The notes: generated by a model not told the origin, from the sequence alone. A stretch of 64,000 nucleotides of DNA from Corynebacterium liangguodongii (GCF_003070865.1 NZ_CP026948.1:1984001-2048000), one strand, 5' to 3'; shown: positions 35,167 to 48,764, counted from the first letter of the stretch. Made by a program: numbers and translations.

Positions 35167-36103
35167 GGTTGACCCCCTGGTGAGTAGCCCGGTATTGGGT
35201 GTGGTCTTCGGTGGAATGCATGTAGGCGTCCTCGAGGGAGGCGCGGCGTTCGGTGAGCTCGGCGAGCTGGACGCCGGCCGAGAAGGCCAGCGCCCCGACC
35301 TCGTCGGAGCTCACCCCGTCGATGGTGAGGGTGGGCCGGCCGTCGGCGTCGGTGCCTCGGGTGTGGCCCATCCCTGCGCCGGTGAGCGCGCCCTCCAATC
35401 CCGCGAGGGCCTCAGGCGAGGCGGCGCGCGCGACGGTGGTGATCGTGGAGTTGCCCTTGATGAAGTCGTGGACCGTGGTATCGGCGACGAGCTTTCCCCT
35501 GCCGATGACGACGAGGCGGTCTGCGGTCTGCGCCATCTCTGCGAGCAGGTGGGAGGAGACGAAGACGGTGCGGCCCTCGGAGGCGAGGGTGCGCAGGAGG
35601 CTGCGGACCCAGCGGATGCCCGCGGGGTCGAGGCCGTTGACGGGTTCGTCGAGGATGAGGTATTCGGGGTCGCCGAGCATGGCGGAGGCGATGCCGAGGC
35701 GCTGGCCCATGCCAAGGGAGAAGCCGCCGGAGCGCTTGGAGGCGACCTCGCTGAGACCTACCATCTCCAGCACGTCGTCGACGCGGCTCGCGGGCAGCCC
35801 CATGGCCTGGGCTTGCCAGAGCAGGGACGCCCGGGCGGAACGGTTGGGGTGGACGCTCTTTGCGTCGAGCAGGGCACCGACGCGGCGGGCGGGGTTGTCG
35901 AGGGATGCGTAGGGGGAGCCGTCGATAAGCGCGCTGCCCGATGTGGGCACGTCGAGCCCCACGATCATGCGCATCGTCGTTGACTTCCCTGCCCCGTTCG
36001 GGCCGAGGAAGCCAGTGACCACGCCGGGTTCAACCGTGAACGTCACGTCGTCCACGGCGCGCACCGAGCCGTAGTGCTTGGTCAGTCCTTCAACTCTGAT
36101 CAT
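35159..36103 (-). CDS. ABC transporter ATP-binding protein
   Basis: A 314-residue ATPase: Walker A GPNGAGKSTT near residue 40, signature SGGFSLGMGQRLGIA, Walker B LILDEPVNGLDP, and the H-loop VSSHLL. The C-terminal extension of about 90 residues is typical of bacitracin/daunorubicin-type exporters. It overlaps the NUDIX gene upstream by 14 bp and the permease gene downstream by 8 bp, so the three are one operon. Confidence 0.92.
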   Translation of the reverse strand: MIRVEGLTKHYGSVRAVDDVTFTVEPGVVTGFLGPNGAGKSTTMRMIVGLDVPTSGSALIDGSPYASLDNPARRVGALLDAKSVHPNRSARASLLWQAQAMGLPASRVDDVLEMVGLSEVASKRSGGFSLGMGQRLGIASAMLGDPEYLILDEPVNGLDPAGIRWVRSLLRTLASEGRTVFVSSHLLAEMAQTADRLVVIGRGKLVADTTVHDFIKGNSTITTVARAASPEALAGLEGALTGAGMGHTRGTDADGRPTLTIDGVSSDEVGALAFSAGVQLAELTERRASLEDAYMHSTEDHTQYRATHQGVNRA

Positions 36104-36575
36104 GCGGTTCAGTATGCCCTAAGACGTGGCCTAGGACGAGGTCGAGGGATTCCTCGAACGCAGGGTGGAGCGGTAGTGCGCGGATGCTGCCGAGCGGCAC
36201 CCAGCGCAGCTCGGCCGATTCGGCGTTGGGGGTGACCGGGATCGGGGCGCCGCTCGCCGTGGCGGCCATGACCGTGGTGTAGCTCCAACCTGATGCGTAG
36301 GGCCCGGCGGTGATTAAGGTCTCGCGCACCCGCACGAGGGCGGGATCGATCGCGCACTCCTCGACGGATTCGCGCAGCGCGGTCTCCTCCACCGTCTCGT
36401 GGGAGTCTCGTGCCCCTCCCGGCAGCGCCCAGGTGCCGCCCTGGGCGGTCCAGCTCGCCCGATGCTGCAACAGGACGAGACCGCCTGCCTGCAAGAATAG
36501 CCCCGCCGCGCCGTAGCGCCCCCAGAGCTTGATGCCGCCCGGGCCGTCGACCCACCCGTTTCCGTCGCCTTCCAT
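36090..36575 (-). CDS. NUDIX hydrolase
   Basis: A 161-residue pyrophosphohydrolase with the Nudix box GGARDSHETVEETALRES followed by VEECAI (a near-complete GX5EX7REUXEEXGU match; the last Gly is Cys). It cleaves nucleoside-diphosphate derivatives; the substrate is unknown. A gene of this type next to glnX is also found in C. glutamicum. First gene of the leftward operon with the ABC exporter. Confidence 0.88.
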   Translation of the reverse strand: MEGDGNGWVDGPGGIKLWGRYGAAGLFLQAGGLVLLQHRASWTAQGGTWALPGGARDSHETVEETALRESVEECAIDPALVRVRETLITAGPYASGWSYTTVMAATASGAPIPVTPNAESAELRWVPLGSIRALPLHPAFEESLDLVLGHVLGHTEPHDQS

Positions 36576-36618
36576 AGCTTCCCACTCTATGTGTGACGCA
36601 ATCGATCGCTCAATAGGT

Positions 36619-36630
36619 TAGTCTGTAGCA
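36619..36630 (+). promoter_or_regulatory. -10 box of a leaderless glnX promoter
   Basis: TAGTCT followed by 6 nt and the ATG of glnX at 36631; no Shine-Dalgarno sequence is present. Confidence 0.55.
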
Positions 36631-38039
36631 ATGGCGGTCGATTCGAGGCAGCGAGAGGGCACTGTGCCCGACGACGCCTGGGTTGACCAGCTCGAATTCC
36701 TGCCGGAGTCCCGCTCCCGGCGGGTGCGTGTGACGGAGACGTTTACCGGCCCGCTGCGCTGGGTGCGCCGCGTGATCCTCTTCGCGTTGACCACTCCGGG
36801 GAAGATCATCGCGATGATGGTGGTGCTTACTCTCGCGTTGGTGGCGGCGGGGGTGTCAATGAGCCAGTCGATGGCCTCGCGCCAGGAGTCGATGGACGTG
36901 CTGGTCAATTCGACGGAGCCGATGAGCAACTCGGCACACCAGCTCATCACCGCGCTCTCGCAAGCCGATACGTTGGCTACGACGACGTTCGTGCAGCCGG
37001 GGATTTCCACCGAGTACGACACGAACAGGTTTGCCGCCTCCGTTGATGCCGCCGTGGTAGCGGCGAATGATGTGCTCGAGGGCACGGTGGATTCGGGCGC
37101 GCGGGACGGGGAGATCCGCCGGCTGGTGCTGCAGGTCCAGCGCGACATCCCCGTCTACGCCGGGCTGATGGAGCGCGCGCGCACGAATCAGCGCACGGGC
37201 AACCCGGTGAGCGTGGCCTATATGTCCGCTGCGTCAGACGTGATGCGTGAGCGGCTGCTGGCTAATTCGGTGGAGCTGTTCGATGTGACCCGCCAGCAGG
37301 TCGCCGACGAGATGGAGCGGCTCTCGCGCCCGCAGTGGGTTCCGCTCTCCGGTCTCGTGGCGGCACTGGTGTTCCTTGTGGCGGCGCAGTACGGGCTGTG
37401 GCGGGTCTACCGGCGGCGGCTGAACAAGGGTTTTGCCATGGCTACGGCGATGATGGTGGTGGCCATCGCGTGGACGTCGGCGGCGAACTACACGATGTGG
37501 GAGTCGGGGCAGCGTGATTTCGAGCGCGCGGCCATGCCGTGGGAGGAGCTGACGGACGCGCGTATCGACGCCCAAGAGACCCGCACGAACGAAATCTTCG
37601 CGCTGCTGCGCCGCCAGTCCGCCACCGAGACCAACGCCTCCTTCGCCCCGACCCACGAGTCGGTCACCCGGGCGCTGGAGGCGGCGAGCGGTTCGACGGA
37701 CGAGGAGGTCGTGGCCAGCGCGCGCGATGCGCTCGCGCAGTGGCGACGCGCACACGCCGAGCTCGTGCGCACGCTTGGCGACGGCCAGTTCACCCACGCC
37801 GTCGACGTGTTGACCTCAACGGATCCAGATGAGTCGGTGCCGTCGTCCGCGCGGGCCTACTCGCAGCTCGATAACGCCCTCGACAACCTGATTAACCAGT
37901 CGCGTGAGGACATGCGCGCGTTTATCGAGGCCTCGCTGGACGCCACCACCGCTGTGGCGGGCGCGGTGTTAGTGCTCACGGCGCTCTCGGTCCTCGCGAT
38001 CTGGTTGGGCATCCGCCAACGTCTCGGGGAGTACCTGTG

Positions 38040-38040
<1 letters not shown>
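36631..38040 (+). CDS. glnX: GlnX, transmembrane sensor linking GlnH to PknG
   Basis: A 469-residue protein with four predicted helices (near 56-76, 230-247, 257-275 and 440-462). Between helices 1 and 2 and between 3 and 4 lie helical extracytoplasmic domains. In mycobacteria and corynebacteria GlnX relays amino-acid binding by lipoprotein GlnH to the cytoplasmic kinase PknG. First gene of glnX-glnH-pknG; its stop overlaps the next start by one base (TGATG). Confidence 0.92.
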
Positions 38041-41386
<3,346 letters not shown>

Positions 41387-41399
41387 GGGGTGGGCGCGG

Positions 41400-41610
41400 C
41401 CCGGGGTTACGGTGCGGAGGGTTTCGGTGTGCCTTTGCGGTTGTGGAACGGCGCATCTGAGGTACTCGGAGGTGCGTTTGCCCAGGTGGTGACCTGTTGG
41501 CGGGGCTTGGGTGTGACATCTCGGCGGGCCGGCCAGGTGAGATGTCACACTCAACGAGTTTCGGGGCACAAAACCCCAGGTGGTCACACTGAACAACCCA
41601 AAGGAAACCT
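41400..41610. repeat. Modular intergenic repeat array 4 (B-A)
   Basis: A degenerate B module (41400-41483, 84 bp; core mutated to GTGTGCCTTTGCGG...GGCGCA) is followed by an intact A module (41484-41577, 94 bp; TGTGACATCTCGG...GAGATGTCACA) and a final tag AGGTGGTCACA at 41578. It lies in the convergent gap between pknG and ackA. No conventional terminator is visible there. Confidence 0.85.
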
Positions 41611-41632
41611 CAGCGCACGCCCTGCCCCGGTC

Positions 41633-42835
41633 TTACCTCGCAGAAACGACCTCGGCGGCCTTCTGGGCGATGGCCAGCTCCTCGTTTGTCGGCACGACGA
41701 GGACCTTCACGGTCGAGGAGTCGGCAGAGATGACGCGCGGGCCGTCGTTCGGGCCGGCGTTGCGCTCCGGGTCGAGCTCGATGCCGTACATCTCCAGCCC
41801 GGCAAGGGCGGCGGCACGGGTGGCGGAGTCATTCTCGCCGACGCCGGCGGTAAACGTGATGGCGTCGACACGCCCGAGGGCGATCATGTACGCGCCGATG
41901 TAGCGGCGCAGCTGGGTGATGTAGACGTCGAAGGCAAGCTTAGCCGCCTCGTCGCCCTCGTCGATCTTGGCGTGGAGGTCGCGGAAGTCGTTGACGCCGG
42001 CGATGCCCTTGATGCCCGACTGGCGGTTGAGAAGTGTGTCGATCTCGTCGATGTTCATCCCCGCCTGGCGATGTAGATGGAAGATGACGCCCGGGTCGAG
42101 GTCACCGGAGCGGGTACCCATGACGAGCCCGGCGAGCGGGGTAAGCCCCATGGATGTGTCGATCGGCTGGCCGCCGCGCACGGCGGAGCAGGAGGCGCCG
42201 TTGCCGAGGTGGAGCACGATCTGGTTGACGTCCGCGGGCTCGGCGCCGAGAAACTCCGAGACCTGCCCGGAGACGAACTCGTGCGAGGTGCCGTGGAAGC
42301 CGTAGCGGCGCACTTGGTACTTCTCCGCCACCTCTGCGTTGACAGCGTAGGTGGCCGCGGCTTCGGGGAGTTCGCCGAAGAAGCCGGTGTCAAAGACAGC
42401 GACGTGCGGGATGTTGGGGAGCAGGTCGCGGGCGACCTCGATGCCGTCGATGTTGGCCGGGTTGTGCAGCGGTGCGAGGGGGACGAGGTCGCGGATTTGC
42501 TCGACCACGGTGTCGTTGACAAGCGCGGGGCCCGGGAAGGTCTCGCCGCCGTGAACGACGCGGTGGCCCACGGCGATGAGGTCGAGCTGCGTGGGGCCGA
42601 CGCCGAGGGAGTCGAGCATGGCCACGGCGAGCTGGAGGCCGCCGCGGTGGTCGCGGATCGGCTGGTTGGATTCGTGCTTGCGGCCGTCGTGGTTGATGGA
42701 GATCCGGCCGCCCGGCTCGCCGATCTTTTCCACCAGTCCGCTGACCAGGGGCGCGTCGGTGGCGCCCCCAGCCGGGTCGACGATCTGGAACTTGATGGAG
42801 GACGATCCGGAGTTGATGACGAGGACGTAGGACAT
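41633..42835 (-). CDS. ackA: Acetate kinase
   Basis: A 400-residue ASKHA-fold kinase interconverting acetate plus ATP and acetyl phosphate plus ADP. Signatures: [12 protein letters not shown] at the N-terminus, [25 protein letters not shown] and GNGAS (adenosine/phosphate loop). It starts directly after the pta stop, forming pta-ackA for acetate activation and overflow metabolism. Confidence 0.96.
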   Translation of the reverse strand: MSYVLVINSGSSSIKFQIVDPAGGATDAPLVSGLVEKIGEPGGRISINHDGRKHESNQPIRDHRGGLQLAVAMLDSLGVGPTQLDLIAVGHRVVHGGETFPGPALVNDTVVEQIRDLVPLAPLHNPANIDGIEVARDLLPNIPHVAVFDTGFFGELPEAAATYAVNAEVAEKYQVRRYGFHGTSHEFVSGQVSEFLGAEPADVNQIVLHLGNGASCSAVRGGQPIDTSMGLTPLAGLVMGTRSGDLDPGVIFHLHRQAGMNIDEIDTLLNRQSGIKGIAGVNDFRDLHAKIDEGDEAAKLAFDVYITQLRRYIGAYMIALGRVDAITFTAGVGENDSATRAAALAGLEMYGIELDPERNAGPNDGPRVISADSSTVKVLVVPTNEELAIAQKAAEVVSAR

Positions 42836-44197
42836 TTACTTCACTGCTCCTGCCTGGATAGCGGTAATGGCGACGGTGTTGACGATGTCGGCGACGGTGG
42901 CGCCGCGGGAGAGGTCGTTGACGGGCTTGTTGAGGCCCTGCAGCACGGGGCCGATGGCGAGCGCGCCGCCCGTGCGCTGCGCGATCTTGTAGCCGGCGTT
43001 GCCCGCCTCAAGGTCGGGGAAGATGAAGACGTTGGCCTCGCCCGCCACGGGGGACTCGGGGGCTTTTTTCTTGCCGACGCCCGCATCGCACGCCGCGTCG
43101 AACTGCAAGGGGCCGTCCACAAGCAGCTCGGGATCGGCCTCGCGCGCGGCCTTGACGGCCTCGACGGCGCGGTCCACGTCGGGCCCCGAGCCGGATGCAC
43201 CGGTGGAGTAGGACAAAATGGCCACCTTCGGGTCGATGCCGAACTGCGCCGCGGTCTTCGCGGAGACGGCGGCGATCTCCCCGATCTGCTGGGCCGTCGG
43301 GTTGGGGTTGACGGCGCAGTCGCCGAACGCCCAGAGGCGCCCGCGCATGACCATGAGGAAGATCGAGGAGACGACGGAGGCGCCGGGGGCGGTTTTGATG
43401 ATCTGGAACGACGGCTTGATGGTGTGGGCCGTGGTGTGGGCGGCGCCGGAGACCATGCCGTCGGCATAGCCCTTGTGCACCATCATGGTGGCGAAGTAGG
43501 AGATGTCTTTCATGGTCTCTCTGGCGTCGTCAAGCGAGACGCCCTTAGCCTTGCGCAGCTCCGCGAAGTCGGCGGCGAACTCCTCGCGCAGCTCGGAGTC
43601 GAGGTGGTTGATAATGTGCGCGGCCTCAAGGTTGAGGCTCAGGTCTTTCGCGCGGCGGGCGATGTCGGCGGGGTCGCCGAGGATGGTGATCTCGGCGACG
43701 TCCCCGGCGAGCAGCTGGTCGGCGGCTTGGAGGATGCGGTCGTCCTCCCCCTCGGGGAGCACGATGTGGGCTCGCTTTTCCTTCGCGCGCGAGATGAGCC
43801 AGTTCTCGAACACCATGGGCGAGACCACCGGGCTGGCGTCGGCTTCCTCCGCGTTGGTGGCCGCAAGGTCATCGGCGGTGACGACTGCTGCGGGCACCGC
43901 GCCGAGCTCGCGCAGGCGCCGCTCTGCCAGCTCGGCGCGGGCGGCAGGGTCGTCGGCGACAACGATGACCGGGACGCCGAGGGCGGCCGCGAGCTCACCG
44001 TCGAAGCTGAGATCCCCCGTGCCGACGACCAGGGCCGGGCCCTGCCCCAGCAGGTCCGCCCCGTAGGCGTTCGCGAGGTCTGTTCCGAAAGAGTCGAGGC
44101 GGACGACGCGCAGCTCGCGCTGGGAGGCGTACCCCTCGACGTCGACGCCCTCGAAGTTGCGATTCGCCACAGTGATGAGCAGGGATTTCCCGGCCAT
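42836..44197 (-). CDS. pta: Phosphate acetyltransferase
   Basis: A 453-residue enzyme making acetyl phosphate from acetyl-CoA. The C-terminal 320 residues are the PTA_PTB catalytic domain (YADGMVSGAAHTTAHTIKPSFQII, SYSTGASGSGPDVD, GPLQFDAACD). The N-terminal part is a shortened P-loop-like region, as in other actinobacteria. I chose the ATG at 44197 because AAAGGTG lies just upstream; a GTG 21 bp earlier is weaker. I see no clear RamA/RamB site in the leader. Confidence 0.95.
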   Translation of the reverse strand: MAGKSLLITVANRNFEGVDVEGYASQRELRVVRLDSFGTDLANAYGADLLGQGPALVVGTGDLSFDGELAAALGVPVIVVADDPAARAELAERRLRELGAVPAAVVTADDLAATNAEEADASPVVSPMVFENWLISRAKEKRAHIVLPEGEDDRILQAADQLLAGDVAEITILGDPADIARRAKDLSLNLEAAHIINHLDSELREEFAADFAELRKAKGVSLDDARETMKDISYFATMMVHKGYADGMVSGAAHTTAHTIKPSFQIIKTAPGASVVSSIFLMVMRGRLWAFGDCAVNPNPTAQQIGEIAAVSAKTAAQFGIDPKVAILSYSTGASGSGPDVDRAVEAVKAAREADPELLVDGPLQFDAACDAGVGKKKAPESPVAGEANVFIFPDLEAGNAGYKIAQRTGGALAIGPVLQGLNKPVNDLSRGATVADIVNTVAITAIQAGAVK

Positions 44198-44298
44198 ATA
44201 CACACCTTTCTTTGCCACGTGTTTGCCCCACCCAGTGTAGCGCGGATCACAGGCAGTTTTCTGGTTTGCGGCCTTGGGGTTTTCCGGGCAAAAGGAAA

Positions 44299-44333
44299 CG
44301 CCCCCGCCCCTCCGTGAGGAGGAAACGGGGGCG
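44299..44333 (-). terminator. Rho-independent terminator of the Rib-like gene
   Basis: Stem CGCCCCCG / CGGGGGCG with further pairing inside, followed on the minus strand by TTTCCTTTT. It lies about 50 bp after the surface-protein stop and upstream of pta. Confidence 0.8.
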
Positions 44334-44385
44334 CAACCGGCCGCTTTTGCCTCAAGCGGCAGATGCTCAGTCCTAGGCCTGACCC

Positions 44386-47300
44386 CTAGGCCTGATCGGC
44401 GCTGGAGGAGCCAGCGGCCGGGTCGGTGCCTTCGGCGCTGGAGCCTGCCGAGCTGGAGCCCTCGGCGTCGGTGCCGGTGGAGCTACCGGCGCCTTCCCAG
44501 GCACCCGGGGTGCAGGCAAGGCCGATGGTCGTTGCCGCACCGATACCGGCAGCGATGGCGGCGAGGCCGCCGACAATCGTGCCAAGGTTCAGCCCGTAGA
44601 CGCGCAGCTGAGCGTCAATGTCGTTGACGAACTTGGCGATCTGCGGGTTGAAGATACCGAGCTGCTTCTGCAGAGCAGTGTTTGCTTCGTTCATCTGGAT
44701 GCGAGCCTGCTCCGTCATCGGCGCGAGGCCGGGGATGTTCACCGTGGTGGCCAGGCCGAGCGGGATCAGGGCCAGCAGCGGGATGCCCCAGCCGAGGGCG
44801 GCCGCGGTGCAGCGGTCCTTCTCGGCATCGCTCAGGTCGGAGCTCAGGTCCGGCGACGGGGCAACATCCGGCTTGGCGACGGTGACCACCACGGTGTCGA
44901 TGGTGTTGCCATCCTTGTCAACCACCTTCACCGTGATCTTGTCACCAGGCTTCGCGTCCTGGTTCGGAGTCACCACCAGGTTGCCATCCTTATCGATGAC
45001 CGCCGCACCCGGACCAGCAACCCCCACGCTGACATCAGCCGGAACAGAGCCACCATCATTCGGCAACGTCACAGCCTCACCCGGCTTGACCTCACCATCA
45101 TTCCAATCCGGAGCAGCCGGGGTCTCCGGCTCGGCGACCGTGACCACCACGGTGTCGATGGTGTTGCCATCCTTGTCAACCACCTTCACCGTGATCTTGT
45201 CACCAGGCTTCGCGTCCTGGTTCGGAGTCACCACCAGGTTGCCATCCTTATCGATGACCGCCGCACCCGGACCAGCAACCCCCACGCTGACATCAGCCGG
45301 AACAGAGCCACCAGCATTCGGCAACGTCACAGCCTCACCCGGCTTGACCTCACCATCATTCCAATCCGGAGCAGCCGGGGTCACCGGCTCGGTGACCGTG
45401 ACCACCACGGTGTCGATGGTGTTGCCATCCTTGTCAACCACCTTCACCGTGATCTTGTCACCAGGCTTCGCGTCCTGGTTCGGAGTCACCACCAGGTTGC
45501 CATCCTTATCGATGACCGCCGCACCCGGACCAGCAACCCCCACGCTGACATCAGCCGGAACAGAGCCACCAGCATTCGGCAACGTCACAGCCTCACCCGG
45601 CTTGGCCTCACCATCATTCCAATCCGGAGCAGCCGGGGTCACCGGCTTAGAGTTGCCATCCTTCGGGTTCGAACCAGCCTCGGTCTCGACAACGTCCGAA
45701 ACACCATCGTTGTCATCGTCCTCATCGGTGACATCCGGGATGCCATCGCCATCGGTGTCGAGCTGGAACTTCGCCAGAACATCCTCGTCGATAGTGCCAT
45801 CCGGGTACGCAACATCAACCGGAACCGGGAACTCCTCGGCAGTCTCAGCATTCAACTCAGCCGGAGCGATGACCTTGACAACACCGGTGGCCTCATCCAC
45901 CGAGATGGTGTAGCCCTCCGGGGTGATGAAACGCGAGTCAATCGAGAACTTCGTACCAGCAGGAACACCCTCAATCGGCTGACCAGTCTCAGCATTCTTC
46001 AGCACCGGCGCAGACTCCACGGTCGCACCCGCAGCAACAAGCTTTTCCTCATACGACGGATCAAGCAAAACATCAAGCTTGTTAAACACCGTCACAGTCA
46101 CAGTGTCAAGAACCTCACCAGCAGAGTCCTTCACCGTCACCACAATCTTGTCACCAGGCTTCACGTCCTGGTTCGGGGTCACCGTAATCGAACCGTCCTG
46201 GTTCAGAACTGCGCTGCCCGAGCCAGCAACCTCAACCGTGCTCTTCTCCGGAACCGCACCACCAGCATTCGGAATCGACACCAGGTTACCATCAGAAGCA
46301 GCATCATCCCACTTCGGGTTCTCAGCCGCCGCTCCAACGGTCACCGAAGCGTATGCGGTCTCCTTGGTTCCATCCGCGTAGGTCACTACGACGGGGATGG
46401 AGTACTGACCCTCTGCGACCGTCTGATCGACGGTGATGGAGCCATCTGGGTTGATGGTGAAGCCCTCAGGCGTGTTGGACGCGATCGCGCTCGGCGCGAA
46501 GGTCGTGCCCTCTGGGGTCGGCACTGTCTCATCGGCGGCGTTGGTGAACGTCGGTGCTGCGACGGTGCCTCCCTGCCCCTGGGGCACCGTCAGCGGAGCA
46601 TACGCGGGCTGGTACTCAGCGGCGTCGTTGGTGACATGAACAGCGAAGGAATCAGCTGCCACAGCGTCATCGGCTTCGTAGTAGGTCGCGGTGATGATGT
46701 CGTTGTTCGCCTGATCTTCGGGCACCGTGTAGGTGCAAGCCTCGCCTTCGGTGAGGGAGGTGATGTTGTCACAGGTCTTAAGAACGTCGCCGGCGGAGTT
46801 CGTCCACACAATCTTGTTGACGAACGGCGAAATCTGGCCGTTGAGATCGATCAGCGCCGTATCGCCCGGACCAGCGGGGTTCTCGGCAACATCGAAGTTG
46901 GTGATGTCGAGGCTGATCTCAACCGACGGAACGAGCGCGAAAGAGACATTGTAGAGCTCGTTCGTCAGGCCGACGTTCGGCGTTACCAAGCCGTTGTAGG
47001 AAGGTCGTGTGGCGACATCTCCGTTAAACGCCCCGAAGCTCAGCGACATGAAGTTGTTGTAGCCGGGCACGACGTTGCCGGCGGGGTCTTCCACCCACAT
47101 GATCATGTTCTCGCGGTCGAGGTAGTCCCCGAAGCGCAGGGTGTACATTCCGTTGGTGCCGACGGGACCGTAGACGGTCTTGGCGATGTACTCGGGGTGA
47201 TCGGTCAGCATGGTCTTGGTTGCTGCCGCACGCTGCTCGAAGGGGAGTGCCTTGATCGCCGCGTTGGCAGCTGCGCCCTCAGGCGTCAGCGTTGAAGCCC

Positions 47301-48201
47301 AGATGGTGTAGCCCGCGCTGGGGAATCGGTCTGCGCCACCGTAGGTGGGGCCGGTACCGAAAGTACCGTCGCCGGTTTCCAGCCACACGACGCCCGAGAC
47401 AGAGTTGTCATACTCACGGCCGATCTTATCAACCATTCCGGCCGGTCCGGCAAAATGGTTGTAGCCCACGGTGTCGTTGACGAGGCGGTCGCCCGTTGCG
47501 GCCAAGTAATCACCCTCGTAGCGCTCCTGCATGAAAACGCCCGTGCGCTGGAGGTTTGCTCCGATCAGATTGAACGCTCCAATCGGTGGCAGCTCGTCAG
47601 CCGGGACGAATCGGCTGGTGCCACCAGGTGCCTGGCGGATCTGGACCAGGCTCTGGCCGGTCTCAGGGTTGGTCAGCGGCTCGGTCCAGATGCGGACCTG
47701 CTGCATCCGGCCGTTGTGGTAGGCGCTGTCGTACAGGTGGCTCGTACCGTTGGCGTCAATCCACGGCTCGCGCAAATCGAAAGCGTAGAAACCGTCGGAG
47801 GCCTGCGTGCCGGGAAGCCCATTGTGGGTCTCGGTCTGGTAGATCGGGGAAACCGCACCGTCGCCGTCGATCCACTGCATGTAGACCTTCGTCCCCTCGG
47901 GCAGGGGCACGGCAGAAGACTGGTAGGTGTGAGACGCGTAAACCGCCCACCCCGAAACCGTGTTCGCGGCGTTGGACGCATCCACGCCTGAGGTGACGTA
48001 GCCGTTAGCCACCGCATCGGCAACGATGATGTTGTTGGCCGCGGCCGTGATAACCGGGGCAGGAGCCGCCTCCTGCGCCTGCGCGGCAGCAAGAGTCTGC
48101 GGAGCCACGACCGCCGGGGTGACCGGCGCGATGAGCGCAAGCGAGAGCGCTGCGGCGGCGATCGAAATGCCGCGACGGCGTGCGACAGGGTTTGTGCGCA
48201 T
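44386..48201 (-). CDS. Rib/alpha-like surface protein with tandem repeats
   Basis: A 1271-residue secreted protein. It has a signal peptide (about 1-40, ending AQAQE), an N-terminal domain of about 400 residues, Rib/YPDG-type repeats (motifs YADGT, YPDGT), a calcium-binding thrombospondin-3-like stretch DTDGDGIPDVTDEDDDNDG, then three almost identical 86-residue repeats and a C-terminal membrane helix followed by a Ser/Ala-rich tail. There is no LPxTG, so it is held by the membrane helix or the mycolate layer rather than by sortase. The ATG at 48201 follows GGAAGGAAC. Likely adhesin or surface-layer component (inference). Confidence 0.88.
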   Translation of the reverse strand: MRTNPVARRRGISIAAAALSLALIAPVTPAVVAPQTLAAAQAQEAAPAPVITAAANNIIVADAVANGYVTSGVDASNAANTVSGWAVYASHTYQSSAVPLPEGTKVYMQWIDGDGAVSPIYQTETHNGLPGTQASDGFYAFDLREPWIDANGTSHLYDSAYHNGRMQQVRIWTEPLTNPETGQSLVQIRQAPGGTSRFVPADELPPIGAFNLIGANLQRTGVFMQERYEGDYLAATGDRLVNDTVGYNHFAGPAGMVDKIGREYDNSVSGVVWLETGDGTFGTGPTYGGADRFPSAGYTIWASTLTPEGAAANAAIKALPFEQRAAATKTMLTDHPEYIAKTVYGPVGTNGMYTLRFGDYLDRENMIMWVEDPAGNVVPGYNNFMSLSFGAFNGDVATRPSYNGLVTPNVGLTNELYNVSFALVPSVEISLDITNFDVAENPAGPGDTALIDLNGQISPFVNKIVWTNSAGDVLKTCDNITSLTEGEACTYTVPEDQANNDIITATYYEADDAVAADSFAVHVTNDAAEYQPAYAPLTVPQGQGGTVAAPTFTNAADETVPTPEGTTFAPSAIASNTPEGFTINPDGSITVDQTVAEGQYSIPVVVTYADGTKETAYASVTVGAAAENPKWDDAASDGNLVSIPNAGGAVPEKSTVEVAGSGSAVLNQDGSITVTPNQDVKPGDKIVVTVKDSAGEVLDTVTVTVFNKLDVLLDPSYEEKLVAAGATVESAPVLKNAETGQPIEGVPAGTKFSIDSRFITPEGYTISVDEATGVVKVIAPAELNAETAEEFPVPVDVAYPDGTIDEDVLAKFQLDTDGDGIPDVTDEDDDNDGVSDVVETEAGSNPKDGNSKPVTPAAPDWNDGEAKPGEAVTLPNAGGSVPADVSVGVAGPGAAVIDKDGNLVVTPNQDAKPGDKITVKVVDKDGNTIDTVVVTVTEPVTPAAPDWNDGEVKPGEAVTLPNAGGSVPADVSVGVAGPGAAVIDKDGNLVVTPNQDAKPGDKITVKVVDKDGNTIDTVVVTVAEPETPAAPDWNDGEVKPGEAVTLPNDGGSVPADVSVGVAGPGAAVIDKDGNLVVTPNQDAKPGDKITVKVVDKDGNTIDTVVVTVAKPDVAPSPDLSSDLSDAEKDRCTAAALGWGIPLLALIPLGLATTVNIPGLAPMTEQARIQMNEANTALQKQLGIFNPQIAKFVNDIDAQLRVYGLNLGTIVGGLAAIAAGIGAATTIGLACTPGAWEGAGSSTGTDAEGSSSAGSSAEGTDPAAGSSSADQA
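44882..45655 (-). repeat. Three 258-bp tandem repeats inside the surface-protein gene
   Basis: Equivalent positions recur at 44882, 45140 and 45398 (period exactly 258 bp, 86 codons), with only scattered substitutions. Each unit encodes PAAPDWNDGE...TLPN(A/D)GGSVPADVSV...DGNTIDTVVVTV. Near identity at the DNA level implies recent duplication or gene conversion, so copy number probably varies between strains and assemblies may miscount it. Confidence 0.95.
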
Positions 48202-48232
48202 AGAAGTTCCTTCCAAAGGAGTTCTCAAGTTC

Positions 48233-48250
48233 GACGCCACGCATGGCGTC
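48233..48250 (-). promoter_or_regulatory. Stem-loop in the leader of the surface-protein gene
   Basis: Perfect 7-bp stem GACGCCA / TGGCGTC with a 4-nt loop, about 32 bp upstream of the start codon and before the RBS. It could stabilise the mRNA or modulate translation. The remaining gap to the purT end (48251-48764) is AT-rich for this genome, with no clear ORF; promoter elements probably lie there but none is convincing. Confidence 0.4.
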
Positions 48251-48764
48251 TCCCTTCTGAAGTGGGGTGATGAGGCCGCTCAGTCGGCGCAGGCTTTCAG
48301 CAAACGCATAGGCCGATGACAGGTACTCATGACGGAAACGTTATCAGCACGGCCATCGACGGGCGACGAATAATTCAGCCCCAGGGCTGCATTTAATGCA
48401 TTAGCGTAGATTAATTCACTTACATCAATTATCTAGCAGCAGGAATGTCATTCTCCCGCACACTGTCCCAACAGTCACACGAGTAACACGGGCAACAAGT
48501 GTCGCGAATTGACACAGGTCACGCTACCGAGACGTACTTGTACCAAGGATAACCCAAGCTGTAAATCGCCATTTCATGCGAACTTATCTAGATACGTTTA
48601 TCAAAACACGGCCCCGAAACCGCCCCCGCAACCCGGCCGGGACCGCACCACCAATACCGAATTACTTATGTGACCCAAAATACTTCGATTGCGCCTGTAA
48701 TATACCCCCATTTGGGGTTAAAACGGCTTAGACATCATCCCCGAGGCCGCATAGTTATCGCATT

